In this document: positions 1-9,080 of the stretch, one piece after another | How the letters are laid out: each line of letters opens with the position of its first letter | How positions within the stretch are numbered: the first letter of the stretch is position 1 | Origin: Candidatus Methanovorans sp. | GTDB taxonomy: Archaea; Halobacteriota; Methanosarcinia; Methanosarcinales; Methanosarcinaceae | Assembly (NCBI GenBank): GCA_020793565.1 | Contig: DQIP01000226.1 | Span: forward strand, 1-40,893 | DNA length: 40,893 nucleotides | Reading direction: 5' to 3' | Position numbers and translations under genes: made by a program | The notes under the pieces: model-generated | Told to the model about the DNA's origin: nothing | Seen by the model: the letters and a program-made list of their open reading frames with translations, nothing else | The model's database searches: none

Positions 1-221
1 TTATGACAAGAAGTCACATTACAAATTGCCTTATGGCTGGCCCTTTCATATGGGGTAATCCTACTTTGTCTTGAGTTTCAAAGATAACTGAAAATCGCCA
101 CATTTTTTTAAAAAAACCCGCATCCCGCGCCTCTGTCGCGTATCTCAAATCTTAGTCCCTAACTATTCAATTCATAAATCAAGTTCTATTGCACTCGAAA
201 TTGAGCAAAATGACTATATAA

Positions 222-1933
222 TCATAGTCCCTATTACAAAACCATGGTATTTTTAGAAAAGAAGAAAATAAAAGGTCATACTTACTGGTATGCCTCCGAA
301 CGTGGTCTTGTTGACGGAAAGATCAAACGAACCTTTCAAGAATATCTTGGAACAACGGAAATGATAATAGAATGCATGAGAAAATCAAAAGAACTGCCAC
401 ATATCAAATTGAAATCATTCCAGTATGGAAAAACTGCAGCTTTACTATCCATTTCTGACGAACTAAATTTCATAGAAATAGTAAACAAACATACCAACAA
501 GAAGAAAATCGAAGGATTGACAGTTGGTGAATATCTTCTGTTAAACATCATTGGAAGATGTGATGGTGCATTATTCGAAAATGCCATGTAGAAATGGTTT
601 GACAAATCCACGTTAAGTATACTGTGGAAGTTTCCTCATAAGCTTACCTGTCAGAATTTTTTAAATCATTACAAGTATGTAGATTATGAAACAAGCCAAA
701 AAATAGAGGATGATCTCTGCAGAGTGCTTATCGAAAAAGGCCTGACTCCACATATATTGTTCCTTGATGAAACTAACTGGTTCACCTACATCGAAAAGGG
801 TGAGGAACTGCCCAAGAAATGTAGCAATAATAAACAATATCATCATCACAAGAATCAACTTGCCATGGGATTAGCTGTATCAGAAGGATCCATGATTTTC
901 ATGCACGAGGCATATGAAGGAAATAAACACGATGCTAAGGCATTCCCCAGGTTGCTGGATGTACTGACAAAAAGGTTGACTAATTTGAAAATCAACACCG
1001 AAAACCTGATAATGGTCATTGATAAGGGCAATAACTCCCAGGAGAATATCGAAGATTTAGTATCTAAAATGCACATTGTAGCTTCGGCAAAGCATAATCA
1101 GGCAGAAGAACTATTGAATATCTCACTCAGTGAGTACAAATATTTGTACACGAACTCCAAAGGTAATAAAATATATGGTTACAGAACAAAACACGAATTC
1201 TTTGGACAGGAGTACACTACTGTCGTTCTTTATAGCAAAGCCTCATGTAAAAAACAGAAGAGAAGTTATGAGAATAGCAAGGAAAAAATCCTGATAAAAC
1301 TTGCTGATATAAAGAGGAGGCTGGAGAGTAACAGGGGAAAGGAGAGGGATAAAAGCAGCGTGGTGACTGAGATAAATGGTATAATTTACGAAAAATTCAA
1401 GGCTGTGATCGGATATTAAGTTGGAGAAATACCACGTGGAAAGAAAAAACCGATTTTGAAAACATGGATCAAGGAAGATGTGGAAAGTAAACGCTATGCA
1501 AATTTTGGAAAGACTATTGTTTTTACTGATATGCACATATGGCAATCCAAGAAAATTGCAAAGATATACAACCAGAAGTATCTCATAGAGAATGCTTTCA
1601 ATCTGCTAAATGATCATCTTCTCGTTCCGGTGGGACCTGTTAATCATCACAAGGATTTCAATATCAGGTCACACATTTTTCTGTGCATTACAGGAATGCT
1701 TTTCTACAGGTATCTAGCATGGAAATGCAAACATTTTCATCTGAGCTTGAGACAGCTTGTGGAAGAGTTGGAGGGATATCGCCTTGCTCTTGTGAAGAAA
1801 AAAACGAATAGCAAGGTCAAATTGGTGGTTGAAGAGATGGATTTAAAACAGGCCAGGTTATTCTCTCAGCCGGACATAGGGGTGTGCATGGAAAATCGAT
1901 AGCGGGATGATTTACTTTTAATAGGGACTATGA
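222..1933. mobile_element. IS1634/IS4-like insertion sequence with 15-bp terminal inverted repeats
   Basis: A perfect 15-bp inverted repeat brackets the transposase frame: TCATAGTCCCTATTA at 222-236 and its exact reverse complement at 1919-1933. The element is about 1.7 kb, a normal size for this IS group, and holds one transposase reading frame. I see no convincing target duplication outside the repeats (left flank ends tataa, right flank begins aaact). The family name rests on the DDE layout of the transposase. The transposase is interrupted, so the copy is probably not autonomous. Confidence 0.85.
244..1902 (+). pseudogene. IS1634/IS4-like DDE transposase, interrupted by in-frame TAG and TAA
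   Basis: Three open segments (244-591, 724-1419, 1456-1902) share one frame, giving about 552 codons with only two stops: TAG at 589-591 and TAA at 1417-1419. The codons between 592 and 723 are open and protein-like, so this is one gene with nonsense codons and not three genes. DDE-type features are present: the first Asp in LFLDETNW, the second in MVIDKGN, and the late Glu in the YLIENAF stretch, followed by the conserved Arg-Ser-His-Ile-Phe region. The start ATG lies 8 bases inside the left inverted repeat. The TAG could in principle be pyrrolysine, which is known in some methanogen transposases, but the TAA cannot be, and ordinary genes nearby end in TAG. I therefore call it a decayed transposase. 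Confidence 0.85.
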
Positions 1934-2191
1934 AAACTGGTTCGCATGATATCGGATTATTGCACATCTTTGAAAGTCAGGTCTGAGTTTCGCTTACTTG
2001 TGGCTAACGAAGTGAGTAACAAACTGATCGAATCGTCTGGTCTAAACTTTGGGAACACGCCCAAATAGATGGCAAAGTGTATGGAAAGATTAGTTGTTGT
2101 GGAAATATCTGAATCCTTAGCAAACAAAAGTCAAATGTTGCGATAGTACACAAAACCGCACCACCTGACCATCCCAATAACCACAACAGGC

Positions 2192-4036
2192 CTAAACAAC
2201 CCTTATCTCAACAGGCTCCCCATACTCCACAGCATCGAGGATATCATCCGCAATATCCGAACCCAACCTTGTTTTAATGTCACCATGCCGACCAACGGTA
2301 GCCGTGAAAAGATATTCATCCCCCACATAGATCTCAACATCCTGTTTTGCAAGTTCTGGAATGTTCATCACCACATGCTTTTTGGTTCGCTCAACTATGG
2401 GACGGTACCGCTTCTTACTCGTACCGCTGCGCTCCTTTATCTCATCGATCTTACGAACATCGATATGGATACCAAGTTCCTTCTCTATCTCATCGATCAT
2501 ACTTCCGCCTTTGCCTATAATACGCGGAACATCATGCTCCAGAACCTTAACAGTCGCCCTGCTGTCTGAAACCATATCAACCTCCACAGGACCGCTTGCA
2601 TATCGCGAGATCACATCCGAAACCTCACCTTCTGCAAGCCTCCATGCAGGCCTCTTCGCTGTGTCCACATTACCAACTGGCATCACAACCACCTGCTCAC
2701 CATAGGTGTATATCTCATACTCCGTTGTACCGGTCTCAAAATCAGAGACCGTGATCACAGGTCTTGCAAGATCCGCCTCAGTCATACCTGATGGTACCTT
2801 AACTGTGAACTCAAGAATATGCACCTTTGTCACCTCCCCCTTATCGATGAATACAACCGTATCCACTACTTGGGGAATAACACCAAGTTCCACACGTCCG
2901 ATAAGCCTCTGCACCGCATCCACAGCACGATTGGCGTGCACGACACCGATCATCCCCACGCCTGCAAGACGCATATCCGCAAAGATCAGGAAATCCCGCG
3001 TCTTCCTGACCTCATCATATATCGTATAATCCGGGCGGACCAGAAGAAGCACATCCGCTGTCTTTTCCATATCACCATCCAGCGGCGCATACTGGGTAAT
3101 CTCAGCCGGAACCTGAAGGTCACGCGGGGATTCCATGGTTTTGACAACAAACCCATGTTCGTTCAGGTAGATAGCAACCCCTGCTGCAAACGTTGACTTC
3201 CCGGCACCAGGCGGGCCTGCAATAAGAATACCGCGCTGGCCAAGTATCCGTTCCTTTAACTTATCACCCAGCCTGTACTCATCCAGACTCACCGCAGCTA
3301 TCGGGCGCACTGCCGTAATCTCAATATCATCAGAGAACGGGGGATTCGATATCGCTATACGCATATTCCGGATCTGGAGGACCAAAGCACCTTTCGAAGA
3401 CATCTCCGTGAATGATTCCTGGTCCGCACGTGCCCTCTCGACCAGTTCTCTTGATATCGCCTTGAGTTCATTGTAAGTACATGGCGTATCCCCAATAGCA
3501 ACAAACCTGACATCACCTATCGTGCCGCGTTTTGCCATTGGCACGACCTTGTTCTTAAGATGTACTGACATCGTGTCATTTGTGAAATAATCCTCGATCA
3601 AAAGCGAAGGAAAATCCACCTTTTCCGGGGATATCCATTCCACTTTTAGCCCTTTTGACGTTGCGACCTGGGCCTGTATCCGATCACCCGTAACAAAAAC
3701 AGCATCCAACTTCACGGCTTCTGCACGTATCAGCGCATCGATGCCCCCGGACCCTGCAAACTTCACCTGCTCAGGACTGGGGCGCTCCCCTATAAAAGAA
3801 AGTTTGATCTCACGTTCATCCGAGAGTGTGTGTAACTCCAAAAGTTCGTCCAGTCCCTTTTGACCGATCTCAAAACCTCGGTTTGCCTGCGCTTCAAGTT
3901 CAGAGACCACAGCTTCTGGTATGAAAACCTCGGCACCTGCATATTCCCCGCTACTGACCTTTTTCGAGATGCACCCATCAATAATTACACTAGTGTCAGG
4001 CACGATCCTGACTACTGAATCTCTCTCTTTTTCCAT
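2192..4036 (-). CDS. PIN-domain / VirB11-like ATPase / KH-domain protein
   Basis: A 614-residue protein of the archaeal PIN-ATPase-KH family, presumed to act in the cytoplasm on RNA; the exact substrate is unknown. The PIN nuclease fold occupies about residues 10-125, with acidic residues in VPDTSVIIDG, GGIDALIRAEAV and VFVTGDR. The ATPase core has a Walker A GPPGAGKST near residue 277 and resembles type II/IV secretion ATPases. A KH RNA-binding motif, IIGKGGSMIDEIEKELG, lies near residue 510. The length is normal for the family. There is no Shine-Dalgarno sequence in front of the ATG, but a TATA-like ATTATATATG is centred about 25 bases upstream, which suggests a leaderless transcript. The gene stands alone, divergent from the leucine-type cluster, and stops with TAG. 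Confidence 0.9.
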   Translation of the reverse strand: MEKERDSVVRIVPDTSVIIDGCISKKVSSGEYAGAEVFIPEAVVSELEAQANRGFEIGQKGLDELLELHTLSDEREIKLSFIGERPSPEQVKFAGSGGIDALIRAEAVKLDAVFVTGDRIQAQVATSKGLKVEWISPEKVDFPSLLIEDYFTNDTMSVHLKNKVVPMAKRGTIGDVRFVAIGDTPCTYNELKAISRELVERARADQESFTEMSSKGALVLQIRNMRIAISNPPFSDDIEITAVRPIAAVSLDEYRLGDKLKERILGQRGILIAGPPGAGKSTFAAGVAIYLNEHGFVVKTMESPRDLQVPAEITQYAPLDGDMEKTADVLLLVRPDYTIYDEVRKTRDFLIFADMRLAGVGMIGVVHANRAVDAVQRLIGRVELGVIPQVVDTVVFIDKGEVTKVHILEFTVKVPSGMTEADLARPVITVSDFETGTTEYEIYTYGEQVVVMPVGNVDTAKRPAWRLAEGEVSDVISRYASGPVEVDMVSDSRATVKVLEHDVPRIIGKGGSMIDEIEKELGIHIDVRKIDEIKERSGTSKKRYRPIVERTKKHVVMNIPELAKQDVEIYVGDEYLFTATVGRHGDIKTRLGSDIADDILDAVEYGEPVEIRVV

Positions 4037-4054
4037 AGGAACAACTATGGCTCG

Positions 4055-4066
4055 AACATATATAAT
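4055..4066 (-). promoter_or_regulatory. TATA-box-like promoter of the PIN-KH ATPase
   Basis: On the minus strand the sequence AATTATATATG sits about 25 bases before the ATG at 4036. That is the usual archaeal TATA-to-start-site distance, so transcription would begin at or next to the start codon. This matches the lack of a ribosome binding site. It is inferred from spacing and composition only. Confidence 0.4.
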
Positions 4067-4078
4067 TCAATTGCAAAT

Positions 4079-4160
4079 ACGAGTTTTTTATTGTATATAA
4101 TCTATAGGATTATGTAGTCCGAGTTAATTCGACCGCAGGGAGAATTTTCTCGGTTCTCAT
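4079..4160. repeat. Dispersed intergenic repeat, copy D1 (core GTTAATTCGACCG)
   Basis: About 80 bp: a T-run, then a TATA-like stretch, then a shared core (GATTATGTAGTCCGAGTTAA followed by TTCGACCG) and a purine-rich GGGAGAATTTTC tail. It matches 20711-20790 closely and 8740-8812 more loosely. The 13-mer core is at 4123-4135. All three D copies lie between divergently transcribed genes. Confidence 0.6.
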
Positions 4161-4810
4161 GGTCTTTTGAACTATAACAAACCGCAGATACACTCGCCTC
4201 ATACGAAGTTGAGTACTTGCCATCCGATGGGTAGCAGGTAACGCGGATTTCATATGCAGCATTCGCGCATATCTACTTTCGACCGCGTTATCTGTGCATC
4301 AGCACCGCCCACAGATATTAAAGCTGCAAACGCACTGGTTATGTTCCAGCTCGTGAACTGCACGCGGAGGTGTGATGGACGAATTTAACGATTGTGGGTG
4401 TTTGGATTTGCGGTGATGCCTGCATTTGGTGTGAGTGAACAGCGCAAATATGCGGCGCATTTCCAGATTCGCAGAAACCGGACGCGCGCGAATTTCGAAA
4501 TACGTCGAATGCATGTGATAATGCCATGCATTCCGAACAGGGAAAAATCACATTATTTATAGGAGATGATCGCATTACTTTAATAAGCTGATGAAATGTG
4601 TTTTTATCGATGATTTCTATCGAAGTCACCTGTCGAACTCATTTATCTAATATTAGGTACTTAACTATAACCAGAAGGCAGGACCAATGCCTGAATTGGA
4701 GACACAGGGTTTGATATTCGCAGGCTAATAACTGCCTTTAATGAAAAGTATTTACATAATCGGCACAATAATGCATTCATAATATCCTGAATATAGGTAT
4801 CTATTGGACA
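4161..4810. other. Long intergenic region with a perfect hairpin
   Basis: About 650 bases without a convincing gene. It holds a perfect 9-bp inverted repeat, GAATGCATG at 4507-4515 and CATGCATTC at 4525-4533, with a 9-base loop, set in a GC-rich patch (about 4190-4535) that stands out from the AT-rich surroundings. Short open frames here show no recognisable protein character. A structured RNA or a decayed element is possible; neither is shown. Confidence 0.4.
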
Positions 4811-4820
4811 GGTGAACCAA

Positions 4821-5312
4821 GTGGAAAAGATAATCAAAGGACGGGCATGGCTCTTTGGAGATGACATCGACACTGATGTCATAATCCCCGGAAAATATCT
4901 CAGGACGACCGACATGCAGGTATTCGGCGACCATGCCATGGAAGGTGTTGACCCTGACTTCCCAGAGAAGGTACAAAAAGGCGATGTGATCATTGCGGAT
5001 AATAACTTCGGATGCGGGTCATCAAGAGAACAGGCTCCCCTTGCATTGAAATATGCAGGCGTGTCATGTGTTGTTGCAAAAACCTTTGGGCGCATCTTTT
5101 TTAGGAACGCGATTAATGTAGGTCTTCCGCTAATGGAAGCGGATGTTGATTGCAGCGAAGGGGACACTGTTGAGATCGACCTTGTAGAAGGGACTGTAAA
5201 AGTTAACGATAAGACATTCAACGGTAACAAACTACCCGGTTTCCTGCTTGGGATCCTCACGGACGGCGGTCTTGTGGCACACCGAAAAGCAGAACAGCAG
5301 CGACATGGATAA
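4821..5312 (+). CDS. leuD: 3-isopropylmalate dehydratase / homoaconitase small subunit
   Basis: Small (swivel-domain) subunit of an aconitase-family isomerase, which in archaea works either in leucine synthesis (isopropylmalate) or, as a homoaconitase, in 2-oxosuberate/coenzyme B synthesis. Its 163 residues match the usual size. Family motifs are [16 protein letters not shown] near the N-terminus and [16 protein letters not shown] near residue 60. The start is set at GTG 4821, because AGGTGA at 4810-4815 is a good ribosome binding site five bases ahead; the GTG at 4812 lies inside that site. The gene overlaps the next frame slightly and sits near a leuB-type gene; the large subunit is not in this window. 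LeuD and HacB/AksE cannot be separated by sequence alone. Confidence 0.88.
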   Translation: MEKIIKGRAWLFGDDIDTDVIIPGKYLRTTDMQVFGDHAMEGVDPDFPEKVQKGDVIIADNNFGCGSSREQAPLALKYAGVSCVVAKTFGRIFFRNAINVGLPLMEADVDCSEGDTVEIDLVEGTVKVNDKTFNGNKLPGFLLGILTDGGLVAHRKAEQQRHG

Positions 5313-6192
5313 CAACATTCACACAACGCAGGTGCACATGATCTTTCCTGACGAATACAAGAACGTTGGAGTTACCAGCATCCATCCGGATGATGCCGGC
5401 AATAAAGTATATTTTTTATCAGACTATATCATCGCAGAGCAGAAACTGGATAATGGCACTAGTAAGTATCTACTGTACCATGTGAAAAAGAGTGGGGAGG
5501 AACTCCTGCAAAACGTTGAGTCGATCGATATAATCGCATCCGGTAAACAGATCATAAAATACGAAAAAGAACTGAACATAAAAAACCGTGCGCTTTTGAT
5601 CGAAACTGCAAGCAAACTATGCCAGGGAGACGTGAACACTGTAATCTTCACGGGAGTTGACAAGCATGTGACTTTCGTGCACGCCCCCGACCCATCAAGT
5701 ATCATTGAGATAGAGATCGTTGATGTAGTTCCACCTGAACCATCATGGCTCATACATGTCATAAGAAGGCTTGAGACAAGCGGAATCTTTGGTGATTTCG
5801 GGTTGCGTTTTAGTGAAAATGTCACAGACCTGCGACAATTCGAAGGTGAAGATACAGTATTCCCATGTACAGCATCAGGACTCAAGGGAAAGTACCTGGA
5901 TTCCGACATCATCACAAAGAACGGTTCACTGATCGTAGGTTGTGAAATATCAAGAACCCTGGTCAAATTGAGATTTCCTGAACTTGAATACACGCTCGTA
6001 AATATCTGTCCGTTCAAATCAGATATATTCAAACCCACAAAACCGTTCATAACAAGATGCTGCCGCTCTGACAGGTCCGGACTTGTCACGATCAATGATA
6101 TAGAGGGAGTTGTGGTGCACTGGGGTGCATCCGAATTCGATGTTGCAGAAGCGATCAGGAAATTGGTTTTGCATATCAAAGAGCAAGGTTGA
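5305..6192 (+). CDS. Conserved archaeal protein of unknown function in the leuD-leuB cluster
   Basis: About 295 residues, soluble, with no signal peptide or membrane helix. I recognise no catalytic motif. Visible features are an acidic N-terminal half, a [15 protein letters not shown] stretch near residue 145 and a late segment with CPFKSDIF and [10 protein letters not shown], whose cysteines could bind metal. Its position between leuD- and leuB-type genes resembles an uncharacterised methanogen family found in the same context. The ATG at 5305 overlaps leuD by 8 bases and lacks a clear ribosome binding site. The ATG at 5338, three bases after AGGTG, is an alternative start and gives a protein beginning [12 protein letters not shown]. 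Confidence 0.75.
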   Translation: MDNNIHTTQVHMIFPDEYKNVGVTSIHPDDAGNKVYFLSDYIIAEQKLDNGTSKYLLYHVKKSGEELLQNVESIDIIASGKQIIKYEKELNIKNRALLIETASKLCQGDVNTVIFTGVDKHVTFVHAPDPSSIIEIEIVDVVPPEPSWLIHVIRRLETSGIFGDFGLRFSENVTDLRQFEGEDTVFPCTASGLKGKYLDSDIITKNGSLIVGCEISRTLVKLRFPELEYTLVNICPFKSDIFKPTKPFITRCCRSDRSGLVTINDIEGVVVHWGASEFDVAEAIRKLVLHIKEQG

Positions 6193-6352
6193 AATGCAAG
6201 ACTTTTTAATATATTCCGGAATGGTTCGGAAAATCGCAGAGGACGCAGAGATGAATAAGAACCCCCTGTGGTGAATTTTTTTGCCATGATCTATTCATCC
6301 GGAATATATTATAAAATCTAAATAATCATAACACGTAGAACAGGTGAATATC

Positions 6353-7348
6353 ATGAAACTTGCAGTTATCGAAGGCGACGGTGTCGGGAATGAAGTGATT
6401 CCCGCAGCAGTTGAAGTGCTTGATGCGCTCGGGCATGGGATTGAAAAAGTGCCGCTTGAACTTGGATATGGCAAGTGGGAAAAAACCGGTGCCGCGATCA
6501 CAGATGAAGATATCAGGATACTGAAAGAATGCGACTGTGTTCTATTTGGAGCTGTGACAACACCTCCTGACCCAAATTACAAAAGTGTGCTCCTGACAAT
6601 CCGCAAAGAGCTTGATGTCTACGCAAATATCCGTCCGATTAAACCGCTTGCCGGCATTAAGGGTGTGACATGCAGGAACGATTTTGATTTTGTGATCGTG
6701 AGAGAGAACACTGAAGGAATGTATTCCGGGATAGAAGAACTGCATGACGATGTTTCATATACGAAAAGAGTCATCACGCGCAAAGGTTCAAAACGCATTG
6801 CCGAATATGCCTGTAAACTTGCAAAACAGCGGCAGAACAGGATTACCATTGTTCACAAATCCAATGTCTTGAAATCCGACAAACTCTTTCTGGACACATG
6901 CCGCGATGTCGCGGATGGTGAAGGTGTTACACATAACGATATGCTGGTCGATTCAATGGCATACAGTCTGATCACATCCCCGCAAAAATATGATGTTGTA
7001 GTGACAACGAACCTTTTCGGGGACATCTTAAGCGATATGTCAGCCGCACTTGTCGGAAGCTTGGGGCTTGCCCCGAGTGCCAATATCGGTGAAAGATACG
7101 CATTTTTCGAACCCGTGCATGGAAGTGCACCCGATATTGCAGGAAAAGGCATCGCAAACCCTATAGCAGCAATCCTGTGCGTGAAAATGATGATGGAATG
7201 GCGCGGGGATACAAAAAGCGCTTCGCTTGTGGAAGATGCTGTGACCCATGCAATTAAGCGTGGTATCATGACACCGGAAATCGGGGGAAGATCATCTACA
7301 AGGGATGTCGGGAATGCTATTGCTGAACATATACGGCTGCAGCAATAG
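6353..7348 (+). CDS. leuB: 3-isopropylmalate / homoisocitrate dehydrogenase family
   Basis: A 331-residue NAD(P)-dependent beta-decarboxylating dehydrogenase. In the leucine pathway it would oxidise 3-isopropylmalate; in coenzyme B synthesis the paralogue AksF acts on homoisocitrate and longer homologues. Family motifs are IEGDGVGNEVIP at the N-terminus, the substrate-loop region TTPPDPNYKSVLLTIRKELD, the metal-binding stretch TTNLFGDILSDMSAAL and FEPVHGSAPDIAGKG. The start is ATG 6353, since AGGTGA at 6342-6347 is the ribosome binding site and the earlier GTG at 6344 lies within it. It lies downstream of leuD and the unknown gene, with a 160-base gap. LeuB is the likelier role, but AksF is not excluded. 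Confidence 0.88.
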   Translation: MKLAVIEGDGVGNEVIPAAVEVLDALGHGIEKVPLELGYGKWEKTGAAITDEDIRILKECDCVLFGAVTTPPDPNYKSVLLTIRKELDVYANIRPIKPLAGIKGVTCRNDFDFVIVRENTEGMYSGIEELHDDVSYTKRVITRKGSKRIAEYACKLAKQRQNRITIVHKSNVLKSDKLFLDTCRDVADGEGVTHNDMLVDSMAYSLITSPQKYDVVVTTNLFGDILSDMSAALVGSLGLAPSANIGERYAFFEPVHGSAPDIAGKGIANPIAAILCVKMMMEWRGDTKSASLVEDAVTHAIKRGIMTPEIGGRSSTRDVGNAIAEHIRLQQ

Positions 7349-7355
7349 GTTTGGT

Positions 7356-7605
7356 GTATTTGTATAGATATAATAAGATCAATGCACAAATGAGATTGTT
7401 TTATTTGAATCAAAAAACACTACAAACGCCGCAGGCGGCGTACTTCCACAACACTGACGTCAATGATATGAACGTTTTCTCGTAGTATATTTTGTACATC
7501 TTATCCAATTCAAGTCAATCCGACCGATATAGATTTTTTCCATTATGTTTGAAATGCGCCGCCTGCGGCGTATTGCATCGGAATCAAAACGATCTAAACA
7601 AGTAC
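7356..7605. mobile_element. MITE-like element B, copy 1
   Basis: A 250-bp non-coding element almost identical over about 200 bp to 16684-16919. It has imperfect terminal inverted repeats (GTATTTGTATAG on the left, and GTACTTGTTTAG read inward from the right) and two internal GC palindromes, CGCCGCAGGCGGCG near 7428 and CGCCGCCTGCGGCG near 7557, which are reverse complements of each other. The left end differs from copy 2 by about 14 extra bases. I see no clear target duplication here; the boundaries are taken from copy 2. Confidence 0.7.
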
Positions 7606-7633
7606 AAAAAAAGATAAAAAAAGAAAGTGTAAA

Positions 7634-8596
7634 TCACTTTCTTCTACTTACAAAGTAAAGAGCTGCAATTGCCCCAATCGCAGAAACGAATCCAAATCCT
7701 GGGGTTGATGATGATTCATCTTCTTCTTCTTCAGAATCATAAAGCTCAGGTTCTTCTGCTTCAGAATCATAAACCACAGGTTCTTCTACTTCAGATGTTG
7801 TATCTGGTACTTCAGTAGCAACTGTTTCACCAGAAGTAAAGTATGATTTAGGATGGCATGCACTGCATTTCATATCATCTTTTGATTTTGTGCCTACAGC
7901 ATCAAATGTGTGAAGATCACTAATCTGGTGACATCTTATACATTCGGGTACAATGACAATTTCATTGTCCATGTGACAGGCCACACATGATACCGCTGGA
8001 ATGTGGATGTTATGTGGTACCTGGGTTGCAGAAACATCGTCTTCCCCGGGCCTGTGACAATCGTAACATGCTTGTATATTTGACTCATTTCCGTGAACAG
8101 ATGCTACACTATCACTTGCATGACATGCCTGGCAGACAATATCCATTTCTGCTGTCTCAACAGGTTTCACGATATCTGGTGCCGTGCGGTGACATTTAGT
8201 GCAACTTTCAACCTCACCACCGTGGTCCAGAATCAAGTCTTTGTGGCAGTGTGCACATACACTCTCTGAAAGGGCAGCGTTGTGTACACCTTCAAGACCC
8301 TGGTGACAATATGAACAGTCTTCTGTCGCTACCTTGCCTTTATGGACAGTGTGTATTGCTCCATTATGACAATTTCCACATTGCGGTATAGCTATTGCAA
8401 GATTTTCACCGTGGCAATCTACACAGGACACTGGTCTTCCAGCGTGTATTTTGTGGGGGTTTTCAGCGTGACACACGGATAAACAATCCACGTCTGCCGC
8501 ATCCAAAGCGGTTACTGTAAAAGCCTCCTCCGCAGATGCTGGAATCGCTAATATGGCAACAACGAGTGCCAGCGAAATAAACATCAGTTTTCTCAT
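7634..8596 (-). CDS. Surface-anchored multihaem c-type cytochrome (11 haem sites) with PGF-CTERM
   Basis: A 320-residue exported cytochrome. The N-terminal signal peptide (about residues 1-22, ending in Ala-Ser-Ala) is preceded by the ribosome binding site GAGAGG, which fixes the start at ATG 8596. Ten canonical CxxCH motifs follow, and the first site, CLSVCH, has three residues between the cysteines. They occupy residues 38-230. Next come an acidic Glu/Asp/Ser linker and a C-terminal STPGFGF segment with one hydrophobic helix and Arg-Arg-Lys, the PGF-CTERM signal used by archaeosortase for surface anchoring. The likely role is electron transfer at the cell surface; the partner is not shown by the neighbours. 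It is monocistronic, with TATA-like sequence near 8630. Confidence 0.92.
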   Translation of the reverse strand: MRKLMFISLALVVAILAIPASAEEAFTVTALDAADVDCLSVCHAENPHKIHAGRPVSCVDCHGENLAIAIPQCGNCHNGAIHTVHKGKVATEDCSYCHQGLEGVHNAALSESVCAHCHKDLILDHGGEVESCTKCHRTAPDIVKPVETAEMDIVCQACHASDSVASVHGNESNIQACYDCHRPGEDDVSATQVPHNIHIPAVSCVACHMDNEIVIVPECIRCHQISDLHTFDAVGTKSKDDMKCSACHPKSYFTSGETVATEVPDTTSEVEEPVVYDSEAEEPELYDSEEEEDESSSTPGFGFVSAIGAIAALYFVSRRK

Positions 8597-8739
8597 TTTA
8601 ATACCTCTCTGATTTGAATATAAATATAATATATAGGAATTAAACTCACAATCATATTTTACTTTTTCCATTTAATGAGCACAACTTTTTGATATCAATG
8701 GTAATCCGGATCTATCATGACACATACCACCATACCATT

Positions 8740-8812
8740 TTTTAATCGTACATGAACGATAAGATCATGTAGACCGGGTAAATCCGACCGCGAGGGAAGA
8801 TTTCCTTATCAT
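8740..8812. repeat. Dispersed intergenic repeat, copy D2 (core GTAAATCCGACCG)
   Basis: A looser relative of the copies at 4079-4160 and 20711-20790: a T-run, GATCATGTAGACCGGGTAAA, CCGACCG, and the tail GGGAAGATTTCC. The core is at 8778-8790. It lies between the divergent cytochrome and methyltransferase genes. The rest of 8813-9000 is AT-rich, without a gene. Confidence 0.5.
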
Positions 8813-9080
8813 TTGCCCAGTTTAAATAAACAACAATAATCTATTTAAACATAACACATTTGATATCTACCATCAAAAGGAAATATCAGCTCGTTTGATT
8901 GCAGAGTCGTTTAAAAAGATTGTTATTTTATGCCCATATAAACCAAAGTTTATCTTTTTATCTTTTTATCCGGTTTCGATAAAATATCGATGTACAACCT
9001 AAATTGCCAGACCCCGTGGAGCAATCCCACCGCAGGCGCTAAAAATCGCTAAACAAACACAACCAAAGAATGGTTTTAAG

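Noticed and set aside
589-591. Amber codon as proof of pyrrolysine use
   Set aside because: A second, ochre stop interrupts the same frame, and at least seven nearby genes end normally in TAG.
4585-4640. Possible C/D box guide RNA (TGATGA near 4588)
   Set aside because: No properly placed CTGA box D or internal C'/D' pair was found.
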